From: Achromobacter sp. MFA1 R4
Lineage (GTDB): Bacteria; Pseudomonadota; Gammaproteobacteria; Burkholderiales; Burkholderiaceae_B
Direction of reading: 5' to 3'
NCBI RefSeq assembly: GCF_900156745.1
Contig: NZ_LT707065.1
Coordinates: 1,674,001-1,738,000 of the forward strand
DNA length: 64,000 nucleotides
Below are positions 1 to 7,259 of the stretch, one piece after another. Position numbers and translations under genes: made by a program. Within the stretch, counting starts at the first letter, position 1; each line of letters opens with the position of its first letter. The notes under the pieces were generated by a model that saw only the letters and a program-made list of their open reading frames with translations, searched no databases and was not told the origin of the DNA.

Positions 1-2
1 GC

Positions 3-236
3 AATGTGGTGCTGACCGACCTGATGCGTTCGCTACGCGACCGCACCGCCCTGCTGTTCGCGCCCAGCAACATGCGGCGCGCCAAGCAGAATTGGGACGA
101 ACATTCCCAGATCCTGAACGCCGTCATTGCCGGCAACGGCGATCTGGCGGCGCTGCTGGCCAGCCAGCACGTGCATAACGCCGCCAAGGCCTACACAGAG
201 GCGCAGCAGCCGCCGCAACAGGCGTCGGTGGCCTGA
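3..236 (+). CDS. GntR-family regulator, C-terminal end (partial)
   Basis: The reading frame is open from the left edge and ends at a TGA at 234-236, so only about the last 77 residues are present. The helix-rich segment with 'DEHSQILNAVIAGN' followed by a short helix containing His-Val-His-Asn resembles the end of the FCD effector-binding domain of GntR/FadR-type repressors, where a DEH-x2-I-x-A-I-x-x-G-D/N motif is followed by a histidine-bearing last helix. The DNA-binding half lies outside the window, so target genes cannot be judged. It converges on the ferredoxin cassette. Confidence 0.6.
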   Translation, partial: NVVLTDLMRSLRDRTALLFAPSNMRRAKQNWDEHSQILNAVIAGNGDLAALLASQHVHNAAKAYTEAQQPPQQASVA

Positions 237-268
237 GGCCGCACCGGCGGATCGGCCGGCCGCCAGTT

Positions 269-316
269 GCGCCGGCCGCCGGATGCGCCGGCCGCCGGAT
301 GCGCCGGCCGCCGGAT
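269..316. repeat. Three perfect 16-bp tandem repeats
   Basis: Unit gcgccggccgccggat occurs at 269-284, 285-300 and 301-316; the third copy is followed by diverged sequence that begins a further partial copy near 335. The unit is nearly all G/C and partly self-complementary. It sits between two converging genes, so it may act as a structured transcript end or simply be slippage-prone sequence. Sixteen is not a multiple of three, which argues against it being coding. Confidence 0.8.
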
Positions 317-347
317 ACGCCAACCGCTGGTTGTGCGCCGGCCGCCG

Positions 348-692
348 TCAGGTCGCGGCGGCTTCCACCGGGCCGGGCGCGGCGCCGACCACGATGCCCT
401 TGCCGTTCTGCACCACCCACGACACTTTGACGTCGCCATTGACGAAGGTCTGGCAGGCCATGCGGTAGCCGGCCTCGAAATCCTCCGGCCGCAGGTGCTT
501 GCGCTCCTTGGGCTTGATGGCGTCGGTGTTTTCCAGCCCTTCTTCGATCCGGCACTTGCACGTGCCGCACAGGCCGCCCCCGCATTTGAACGGGATGCCG
601 CCCTTTTCCTTGAGCGATACCCGGAGCAGGTTGCTGTTCTCCGGCGCGGTGGCGACCTTGCCGCCATTGGAGATGAACGTGATCTGGACCAT
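348..692 (-). CDS. Plant-type [2Fe-2S] ferredoxin (first of two)
   Basis: A 114-residue protein with the plant-type ferredoxin cluster motif C37-x4-C42-x2-C45 and a distal C80, which together bind one [2Fe-2S] cluster; C47 is an extra cysteine in the loop. It should act as a one-electron carrier in the cytoplasm. It is the last gene of a minus-strand cassette and lies 4 bp behind the small unknown gene, so it is almost certainly co-transcribed with it, with the second ferredoxin and with the heme-oxygenase-like enzyme. The natural partner is therefore that enzyme rather than a general metabolic reductase (inference). The ATG at 690-692 is the only reasonable start. No dedicated ferredoxin reductase is visible in the window. 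Confidence 0.9.
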   Translation of the reverse strand: MVQITFISNGGKVATAPENSNLLRVSLKEKGGIPFKCGGGLCGTCKCRIEEGLENTDAIKPKERKHLRPEDFEAGYRMACQTFVNGDVKVSWVVQNGKGIVVGAAPGPVEAAAT

Positions 693-696
693 GGTT

Positions 697-1032
697 TCAG
701 TGCTCCGTGGCGACGGTGTTGGACCGCAGCGTCAGCGTCGATTCCATGCTGCCAAAACGCGTCAGGTGCGCCAGTTCCTTGCGGGCGGCGTCCACCGACG
801 CAAACTTCTCCAGGAACTTGGACGGCACGTGATTGACCACGTAAGGCGGCGTCTCCTCGGTGACGACCAGCTTGATGTCGCGGTGCAGGCAGGCAATGCT
901 GAAAACCGCGAGCGCGCGCCCGTAGAACACGTAGTCGTAGGTTTCGATGATGTCCGCCCCGTCGCCCGCCTCGGTGCGAAACACGCCGGGCTTGGAGGTC
1001 AGGATCACATAGGTCGATGCCATGGCCGTCAT
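697..1032 (-). CDS. Small unknown protein of the ferredoxin cassette
   Basis: A 111-residue soluble protein with no motif I recognise. The start ATG (1030-1032) overlaps the stop of the upstream ferredoxin by 4 bp, and the downstream ferredoxin begins 4 bp after its stop, which is strong evidence for translation and co-expression. A second in-frame ATG 9 bp downstream is a possible alternative start. The protein has single Cys and His residues but no cluster-binding spacing, no signal peptide and no membrane segment. It may be an accessory or scaffolding subunit for the electron transfer chain; that is a guess from position only. Confidence 0.7.
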   Translation of the reverse strand: MTAMASTYVILTSKPGVFRTEAGDGADIIETYDYVFYGRALAVFSIACLHRDIKLVVTEETPPYVVNHVPSKFLEKFASVDAARKELAHLTRFGSMESTLTLRSNTVATEH

Positions 1033-1328
1033 GCCTCCACGTCCTGGACCAGTTCGATGTCGCGATTGAGCCATAGCTGGCATGCCAGCCGGTAGCCCTG
1101 GTCGATGCGGTCGCCCAACTGCTTTTTTTCCTTCCAGTTCACCGGCGGCAGATGCTCGGCCCCGGCGATGATCCGGCAGGCGCACTTGGCGCATTTGCCC
1201 ATGCCGCATTCGTAGCGCAGATGCGGAAACGGAAACTGCTTGATGCCGGCCCGCACCACCAGGTTGGTGTTGTCCTTCACCACATCGGTGTAGGTCTGGC
1301 CGCCTTTATGAAACACAACGGTAGGCAT
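1029..1328 (-). CDS. Plant-type [2Fe-2S] ferredoxin (second of two)
   Basis: A 99-residue ferredoxin with C41-x4-C46-x2-C49 and distal C83 as the expected four cluster ligands, plus an additional C51. The ATG at 1326-1328 gives a length normal for the family; the same frame stays open upstream into the neighbouring gene, but that stretch is an antisense-frame shadow of the enzyme gene. It lies 65 bp downstream of the heme-oxygenase-like gene and overlaps the next gene by ATGA. Two clearly different ferredoxins in one cassette suggest distinct electron steps or redox potentials. Confidence 0.9.
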   Translation of the reverse strand: MPTVVFHKGGQTYTDVVKDNTNLVVRAGIKQFPFPHLRYECGMGKCAKCACRIIAGAEHLPPVNWKEKKQLGDRIDQGYRLACQLWLNRDIELVQDVEA

Positions 1329-1393
1329 GAGGTCTTCATCCAGGGTCTGCGATGCGGCGGCCGCCCGGCACGGGCCGGACGGCGTGGCGGAAA

Positions 1394-2188
1394 TCAGGCG
1401 GCAAGGCCCAGTTCGGGCAGCTTGATTTCGTCCTGCACGTAGTCGGTGTAGAGGGCCGTGGTGTACAGCAGCCGCATCTGCGCGCCGATCTCGCAGATCT
1501 TCAGGCAGCGCTGCTGCAGGTCGACCGTGTTGGCGTGTTCCAGCACGATCTGATAGCCGCGTTCGCCGTGGATCTCGTCGGAGACGATGTGCAGATCGAA
1601 GAACTCCACTTCCTCGTCGGTGAAGCCGTACTTCTCGCGCAGGGTCGGCGTCTGTTTGCGGTAGATGGACGGCACCTGCGACTCCAGGCCCACCACCAGG
1701 CCGGCCACCGCGACGATCGGGTCCTCGCGCATGGCCACGGCGTAACACCAGCTCTGCAGCGCGCGCGTGGTGGGCGACATGTTGTCCGGATTGGTGACCC
1801 GTTCACGGGTGGTCCCGCAGGCTTCGGCAAAGCGGATCAGCAGGTCGGTGTGGCGGTCGCCCCCGATCTCCTCTTCGTACATGTTGGCCAGCAGGAAGTC
1901 CTTGGCCTCGGTGTAGGTGTCCGGCGTGCGGGCGTACAGGTAGCCCAGGTAATCGGCGAAGGGGCCGACGTAGTGATAGTGGTTCTCGGCCCAGCGCGAC
2001 AGGTGCTCGCGGCTGAGCTTGCCTTCGGCCCATGCAATCGAAAAGGGCGACGCGTTGGCGCTCTTGCCCTTGATCGCGTTTTCCAACGCGGTGCGGAATT
2101 CATCTCGGTTCATCAGTTCTGCCATGGCGCGCTCCAGGTCCGGTGGGAAGAAATTCCAGGCCTGTGGCAGCCCGGGATTGATGAACAT
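1394..2188 (-). CDS. Heme-oxygenase-like di-metal oxidase (TENA/PqqC/CADD family)
   Basis: A 264-residue all-helical protein. The six expected metal ligands of CADD-like and related heme-oxygenase-like di-metal oxidases are all present with near-identical spacing: E106, H113, E169, H200, D204, H207 (CADD: E81, H88, E142, H174, D178, H181). This predicts an O2-activating di-iron or Fe/Mn enzyme. The residues CADD consumes to make p-aminobenzoate are not conserved: the Tyr27 position is S50, the Tyr141 position L168 and the Lys152 position Q179 (K178 is adjacent). It is therefore more likely an external-substrate oxidase fed by the two ferredoxins encoded downstream. The ATG at 2186-2188 was chosen because codons further upstream lose third-position G/C bias. 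The substrate is unknown; PqqC itself is unlikely without other pqq genes. Confidence 0.8.
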   Translation of the reverse strand: MFINPGLPQAWNFFPPDLERAMAELMNRDEFRTALENAIKGKSANASPFSIAWAEGKLSREHLSRWAENHYHYVGPFADYLGYLYARTPDTYTEAKDFLLANMYEEEIGGDRHTDLLIRFAEACGTTRERVTNPDNMSPTTRALQSWCYAVAMREDPIVAVAGLVVGLESQVPSIYRKQTPTLREKYGFTDEEVEFFDLHIVSDEIHGERGYQIVLEHANTVDLQQRCLKICEIGAQMRLLYTTALYTDYVQDEIKLPELGLAA

Positions 2189-2310
2189 TGTATACCGTCT
2201 ACTGTTTTGATCTGCTAGGGCTATCCCGGAGTGAAACTGCCCAAAGAGGGACGCACCAGCAATATCAGGCACTTGGCGCGGTTACCGGGAGCGGGGCGCA
2301 ACGGGGCGGC

Positions 2311-2339
2311 TGGACCGTGCCGCGGCAAGGACGTACAAT
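2311..2339 (+). promoter_or_regulatory. Possible sigma-70 promoter
   Basis: TGGACC at 2311-2316 and TACAAT at 2334-2339 are separated by 17 bp, a fair match to TTGACA-N17-TATAAT. The -10 overlaps an ATG at 2338 that also has an AAGGA sequence in front of it, so the same bases could be either a promoter (start at 2371) or a ribosome site plus start (2338). Confidence 0.35.
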
Positions 2340-2586
2340 GAATACACTTTCACTGCAATACGGACATACCATGAATACCCGCCATCCCCTCGGCGACGCC
2401 CCGATCGGCCAGCAGCTTCTCGTCCACTACGCCCGCCGCGACGCCGTGCGGCACGCGACGCCCCTGTTTCCGTCGTCCTGGGCCGAATTGCTGGCGCCGT
2501 TCCGCAATGCCCGCCTGCGGCCGCTGCGCGCAGCCGCACCCGCCGGTCGCGCGCAACGCGACGACACGGTCTGCCAGGCGGGTTGA
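2338..2586 (+). CDS. Small protein of unknown function
   Basis: An 82-codon ORF (71 codons if the ATG at 2371 is used). It is not a recognised family, but from 2371 on the third codon positions are about 85% G/C, like the real genes around it, and Arg/Ala-rich sequence runs to a TGA at 2584-2586. An AAGGA at 2327-2331 is well placed for the 2338 start. No membrane segment or signal peptide is evident. A hairpin just after the stop is consistent with a transcript end. It could still be a chance ORF in GC-rich DNA. Confidence 0.4.
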   Translation: MNTLSLQYGHTMNTRHPLGDAPIGQQLLVHYARRDAVRHATPLFPSSWAELLAPFRNARLRPLRAAAPAGRAQRDDTVCQAG

Positions 2587-2597
2587 TCCGGAGCGGA

Positions 2598-2619
2598 CGC
2601 CCGGGCACGGAGCCGGGCG
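2598..2619. terminator. Hairpin between convergent genes
   Basis: CGCCCGG at 2598-2604 pairs with CCGGGCG at 2613-2619 around an 8-nt loop. It lies between the small ORF and the converging DUF2809 gene. There is no T-tract, so this is a possible rather than a clear terminator. Confidence 0.3.
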
Positions 2620-2640
2620 GAGCGGGTCGGGCGGGGCTTG

Positions 2641-3072
2641 CTAGCGCCTTGCGCGCAGGCTGACCTGCAGCCGCGCGTCCCGCTGCGCCGCGCTGCGTTG
2701 GCGGCGCGCATTGCCGCCGGCCAGCAGCAGCACGACGGCAAATCCCACGGTGTACGCCAGCACGTCCCACCAGTCCGGCACGCTGCCGAACACGACGCGC
2801 AATATCGGCTGTTCGATCGTCCAGCCGGACTGACGGGCAACGTACTGGCCCAATTCCACCGCATAGCCCGACAACAGCGCCGCGACCGCCAGCGGCAGCA
2901 CGCCCGCGCGGATGAAACTGCGATACAGCAGGTAGGCCCAGCCCACGGCGACGGCGTCGCCCACGAAACCGCGCAGGAAGGGATAGGGCGCGCCGACGGT
3001 GGCGATCAGGGCCAGCACCGCGGTGACGGCCAGCAGGGCGGCGAATGCGCGCCCATTGAAATTCAGGGTCAT
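2641..3072 (-). CDS. DUF2809-type membrane protein
   Basis: A 143-residue integral membrane protein with four hydrophobic stretches (about residues 10-28, 33-50, 57-73 and 105-125) and a short Arg-rich cytoplasmic tail. The 'YAVELGQ' and 'VPDWWDVLAYTVGF' motifs near the third and fourth segments are typical of DUF2809/VanZ-like small membrane proteins. The ATG at 3070-3072 was preferred over an upstream GTG-type extension because it begins directly before the first hydrophobic helix. The function of the family is not established. It is divergent from the SpecificRecomb gene across a 288-bp GC-rich gap in which I see no gene. Confidence 0.65.
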   Translation of the reverse strand: MTLNFNGRAFAALLAVTAVLALIATVGAPYPFLRGFVGDAVAVGWAYLLYRSFIRAGVLPLAVAALLSGYAVELGQYVARQSGWTIEQPILRVVFGSVPDWWDVLAYTVGFAVVLLLAGGNARRQRSAAQRDARLQVSLRARR

Positions 3073-3360
3073 TTGAATCAGCAAACGTAAATGGTGCAAC
3101 AGGGCCCCGTTCGGCGCCGCGCGGCGCCGGGCCGGCCACGGCGGCCGCAGCCGCGCGCAAACGTGCGGACGGCCGTGCAGCCCGCGCCCCCGGCCCGTAA
3201 CAAGGCCAGCGCGCAGGTTACCGGAAAAGCGCCGGCCGCCTCCAACGCCGCAAGGCTTGGGCGTACCATTGAGCGGCCCGGACCACGCTCAATATGGGCG
3301 AAGCGCTGGGCTTTTCATTGCGCCGCAATCCCGAATCACGATGAAACGCGAGGCCCGACC

Positions 3361-5502
3361 ATGTTTACCTCACTCTGGCGCAACTGGCGGGCCTCGCGGC
3401 GGGCGGGGCTGCAGCTCGACCTGATCCTGGCCAATGCCGACCCGCAGGCTCCGCTGGCGGACCGCAACCTCTGGCTGGCGGACGTCTTTGGCTGGCTGAA
3501 CCGGTCCGGCCAACGTCCGCCCCGTCAGGACGAGAACAAGGACGAGAACAAGGACGTGGACCAGGGCGGGGACGGCGACGATCCCCGCCACGCGCGCCTG
3601 CGCTACCTGCTGCAGGTGCTGGAAAACAACCCCGAGGTCGCGGGCCGCGCCGCAGCCACGCTGCGCTCGGTGCTTGCCGACAACGATGCCACCGCGCTGC
3701 TGTGCGACACCGGCGTCGCGTCGCGTCCCGGTTTCTGGGGCGAGTTCTGGCGCCGTGTGGTGGCCTGGATGCTGCCGCCGCCCCCGAACCGCGGCGACAT
3801 GGCGGGCCTGTTCACGCGCGTCTTTCGCCGACCGGACTACGCGGCGTGGATGGAATCGCTGGACGACGCGACGCTGGCGCGCATCCGCGCGTTGATGCGC
3901 CGGGACGGCGGCGACGCATCGAGCAACGCATCGAACGACGCATCATCCGCCCCATCTTCCGCTCCATCACCCGACGCCCTCTCCCTGCGCCTCGAACAGA
4001 CCCTGATCCGCAGCATGCAGGTGCTGGTCAGCCAGGTGCGCGCGGTCGGGCTGGGCCAGGATATCCGCTCGCGCCTGCCGGGGCCCGTCGACGAGACGCC
4101 CTTCTTCACGCTGGAGGCCGCGGCCTCGGCGCTATTTGACAGCCCTCCGGACACGCCGCGCGACGTCCTGGGTCAGCGGCTGAATGTGTTCCGCGCCTTG
4201 CTGGACGACTGCCGGGCCGCCGGAGACGCCGTGTACGAAGAGCTCAAGCGCAACGGCGTGGCGGTGGACGTGGTCTACCAGATCGAGAGCATGAAGCTGC
4301 GCGTGGCGCGCATCGAGCTGCTGCTGGGCGTGTGGATCGACCCCACGCAGCGCCACCGGTACGTGCACCTGATCGCCGAACTGATCCGGTCCACCCAGGC
4401 GCGCGGCAGCATCCGCCACCTGGCGGCCTCCTCGTTCGCCCACCTGGCCCGCCGCGTGATGGACCGCAGCGCGGAAACCGGCGAACACTACATCGCCCGC
4501 GACTCGCTGGAATACCTGGACATGCTGAAGGCGTCGCTGGGCGGCGGCTTCATCGTGGCGTTCACCGTCTACCTGAAGTTCTTCATCGTCTCGCTGCATC
4601 TGGACAAGTTCCTCGAAGGGCTGCTGAACGCGCTGAACTACGCGGGCAGCTTTCTCGTGATCCAGTTCGCGCATTTCACGCTGGCCACCAAGCAGCCGGC
4701 CATGACGGGCCCGGCGCTCGCCCGCCGGCTCGACGCCGCCTACACCCCGGACGGCCGCGAGGCCTTCGTGGACGACACGCTGGCGATGCTGCGCTCGAAC
4801 GCCGCGGCGATCCTGGGCAACCTGGCCGTGGTGCTGCCGCTGGCCTGGGCGATCCAGTGGACGGCCATGCGCGTGGCGGGGCATCCCCTGATCGACGCCG
4901 ACAAGGCGCAGGACACGCTGCATTCGCTGTCGTTCTGGGGGCCCACGCCGCTCTATGCGGCCCTGACGGGCGCGCTGATCTGGCTGTCCAGCCTGATCGC
5001 CGGCTGGGCCGACAACTGGTTCGCGCTGCATCGCGTGCATGACGTGATGGCCTACGGCCGCCGCGCGCGCCGGCTGCTGGGCGAGCGCGGGGCCGTGCGC
5101 TGGGCGGGCTTCTGGGAGCGCAACGTCTCGCAGATCGCGGCCAACGTGTCGCTGGGCCTGATGCTGGGCCTGCTGCCGGCCCTGGTGGACGCCCTGGGAT
5201 CGACCCTGGAAGTGCGGCATGTGTCGCTGAGCGCCGGCCAGATCGCCGCCGCGGTGGCCACGCTGGGCTGGGATCTCGTGCATACGCAGGTGTTCTGGCT
5301 GGCGGTGGCGGGCACCGCGGCGACGGGCGCGCTGAACGTGATCGTGAGCTTCGCGCTCGCCTTCAATGTGGCGCTCGCCTCGCGCGACATGCGCCGCGAC
5401 GACCGCGTCTCGCTGACAGCCGGCGTGCGCCGCCGCATCCTGCGGCGCCCGGCGTCGCTGTTCTGGCCGGTCAAGCCGCGGCCCGCGCCCGCGCAGTCCT
5501 AG
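3361..5502 (+). CDS. SpecificRecomb (Gcr-type) family membrane protein
   Basis: A 713-residue member of the family usually annotated as 'site-specific recombinase, Gcr family'. The sequence does not look like a recombinase. The N-terminal half is helical and soluble; from about residue 395 there are at least six hydrophobic segments (for example 'IVAFTVYLKFFIVSLHL', 'LALLWAIQW-like' and 'LYAALTGALIWLSSLIAG'). I see no serine- or tyrosine-recombinase catalytic motif. Residues about 57-68 carry an in-frame 12-bp duplication (3529-3552) encoding Asp-Glu-Asn-Lys twice, and residues about 180-200 are Ser/Ala/Asn-rich and repetitive; both look like flexible linkers. The ATG at 3361 has a GAGG motif 7 nt upstream. 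It is probably an inner-membrane protein of unknown function. Confidence 0.75.
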   Translation: MFTSLWRNWRASRRAGLQLDLILANADPQAPLADRNLWLADVFGWLNRSGQRPPRQDENKDENKDVDQGGDGDDPRHARLRYLLQVLENNPEVAGRAAATLRSVLADNDATALLCDTGVASRPGFWGEFWRRVVAWMLPPPPNRGDMAGLFTRVFRRPDYAAWMESLDDATLARIRALMRRDGGDASSNASNDASSAPSSAPSPDALSLRLEQTLIRSMQVLVSQVRAVGLGQDIRSRLPGPVDETPFFTLEAAASALFDSPPDTPRDVLGQRLNVFRALLDDCRAAGDAVYEELKRNGVAVDVVYQIESMKLRVARIELLLGVWIDPTQRHRYVHLIAELIRSTQARGSIRHLAASSFAHLARRVMDRSAETGEHYIARDSLEYLDMLKASLGGGFIVAFTVYLKFFIVSLHLDKFLEGLLNALNYAGSFLVIQFAHFTLATKQPAMTGPALARRLDAAYTPDGREAFVDDTLAMLRSNAAAILGNLAVVLPLAWAIQWTAMRVAGHPLIDADKAQDTLHSLSFWGPTPLYAALTGALIWLSSLIAGWADNWFALHRVHDVMAYGRRARRLLGERGAVRWAGFWERNVSQIAANVSLGLMLGLLPALVDALGSTLEVRHVSLSAGQIAAAVATLGWDLVHTQVFWLAVAGTAATGALNVIVSFALAFNVALASRDMRRDDRVSLTAGVRRRILRRPASLFWPVKPRPAPAQS

Positions 5503-5633
5503 CGCGGGGCCGGGGGGCCGCGTTCCTGCCGCCCCGCCGCGGCCGGCGCCGGGGCGAAATCCGTAGCCGCATTAGAATCAGTCCCTACGATTCCGGACTT
5601 TCCGTCCGGACGCCCTCGCAGCGCAGCCCATTC

Positions 5634-7043
5634 ATGCTCTCGTTCTCCCGCAGCACCGTCTATCCGGCCGGGGTCGGCCTGCCCGCCGCCGAACGGCTGG
5701 GCGCCCTGGTGGCTGTCATGCTGGCGGTCTGCATGGCCAGCCTGGACACGGCCATCGCCAACACCGCGCTGCCGACCATCGCGCGGGACCTGCAGGCCAG
5801 CGAGGCCGGCTCCATCTGGGTCATCAGCGGCTATCAGCTCGCGATGGTGGCCGGACTGCTGCCCGCGGCGGCGCTGGGTGAAATCCTGGGGCACCGGCGG
5901 GTCTACATCGTCGGGCTGGCGGTCTTCACCCTGTCTTCGCTGGCCAGCGGCCTGGCGCCGTCGCTGCCCATGCTGGTGGCCACGCGCATCCTGCAGGGGC
6001 TGGGCGCGGCGGGCGTGATGAGCGTGAACGGCGCGCTCCTGCGTTTCATCTATCCCTCGCACATGCTGGGCCGGGGCCTGGGGCTCAATGCCATGGTGGT
6101 GGGCCTGTCCTTCGCCGGCGGACCGACCGTGGCGTCGGCCATCCTGCTGCTGGGGTCCTGGCACTGGCTGTTCCTGGTCAATTTCCCCATCGGCATCCTG
6201 GCCGCGATCCTGGCCCTGCGGGGCCTGCCCGACACCACGCGGGCGCGGCACGGCTTTGACGGCATGGCCGCGCTGCTGTGCGCCATGACGCTGGGACTGC
6301 TGGTGCTGGCGACGAACGAACTCGCGCACGGCGCGCCGTGGCCGCGCGTGGCGCTGGAAGGCGGCGTGGCGGCGGTCAGCCTGTGGCTGCTGATGCGGCG
6401 CCAGGCCGGCCATCCCGCGCCCATCCTGGCGGTGGACCTGCTGCGCCGCCCGCTCTTCGCGCTGTCGGCGGCGACCGCGGTGTGCGCCTTCGCCGCCCAG
6501 GCCCTGGCGTTTATTTCGCTGCCATTCCTGTTCCAGTCCGTGCTGGGCTACACCCAGGTCGAAACGGGCTTCCTCATCACGCCCTGGCCGGTGGTGGTGG
6601 CCTTCATGGCGCCGATCGCGGGCCGCCTGTCGGACACGTATCCGGCCGGCATGCTGGGCGGGGTGGGCCTGGCCCTGCTGGCCCTGGGCATGGCGCTGCT
6701 GGCGCTGCTGCCCGCCGATCCGTCGATATTGGATATTTCGTGGCGCATGGCGATCTGCGGCGCCGGTTTCGGCTTTTTCCAGTCGCCCAATCTGCGCGCC
6801 ATCATGACGTCCGCGCCGGCGTCGCGGGCCGGCGGCGCGAGCGGCATGATCGGTACGGTGCGCCTGCTGGGGCAGGCGAGCGGCGCGGCCCTGGTCGCCG
6901 CCTGCTTCAACGTGTCGACCACGCATGGCGCCGTCGCCGCGTTGTGGCTGGGCGGCCTGTGCGCCGGCCTCGCGTGTATCGCCAGCTTTGCGCGCCTGCG
7001 TTTCGACGCGAGCGAACCGGTGCAGACGCCGGCCTCGCGCTGA
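5634..7043 (+). CDS. MFS multidrug-type exporter (DHA2 family)
   Basis: A 469-residue polytopic protein with about 14 hydrophobic helices and the DHA2/EmrB-QacA motif 'LDTAIANTALPTIARDL' in the first helix region, followed by 'GSIWVISGYQLAMV' and 'GHRRVYIVGL' (motif A-like). It should be a proton-driven exporter of small toxic compounds in the inner membrane. No membrane-fusion partner or regulator is adjacent, so it is likely a stand-alone pump. The ATG at 5634 is 131 bp after the preceding gene, without an obvious strong Shine-Dalgarno sequence. The substrate cannot be inferred. Confidence 0.85.
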   Translation: MLSFSRSTVYPAGVGLPAAERLGALVAVMLAVCMASLDTAIANTALPTIARDLQASEAGSIWVISGYQLAMVAGLLPAAALGEILGHRRVYIVGLAVFTLSSLASGLAPSLPMLVATRILQGLGAAGVMSVNGALLRFIYPSHMLGRGLGLNAMVVGLSFAGGPTVASAILLLGSWHWLFLVNFPIGILAAILALRGLPDTTRARHGFDGMAALLCAMTLGLLVLATNELAHGAPWPRVALEGGVAAVSLWLLMRRQAGHPAPILAVDLLRRPLFALSAATAVCAFAAQALAFISLPFLFQSVLGYTQVETGFLITPWPVVVAFMAPIAGRLSDTYPAGMLGGVGLALLALGMALLALLPADPSILDISWRMAICGAGFGFFQSPNLRAIMTSAPASRAGGASGMIGTVRLLGQASGAALVAACFNVSTTHGAVAALWLGGLCAGLACIASFARLRFDASEPVQTPASR

Positions 7044-7259
7044 GTCGGCAATGTGCAGCCGGCAACGCGGCGCCGGCAGGTTCTTGAAATAGGAACTGAC
7101 CCCGTATTGACGCCGGTATCCGCAACATTATTGCCGTTCATATCGAAATATTCGAAACGTCCTTCGACATATTCGTAAGATGTGCAACATCGGCTAAATA
7201 AAGGGTCCGGCGGGGCCGTTGTCCATGGTGCAGGCTTGCTGCATTTTGGGACGACGCGT

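Noticed and set aside
269-316. CRISPR array
   Set aside because: The repeats are directly adjacent without spacers and no cas genes are present.
1394-2188. PqqC of pyrroloquinoline quinone synthesis
   Set aside because: No other pqq genes; di-metal ligands present, whereas PqqC is cofactor-less; ferredoxin context.
3361-5502. Phage-type integrase or invertase
   Set aside because: No Ser- or Tyr-recombinase catalytic residues, no attachment-site duplication, and the protein is polytopic.
5499-6926. Minus-strand ORF of 475 codons
   Set aside because: Antisense to the MFS exporter gene.
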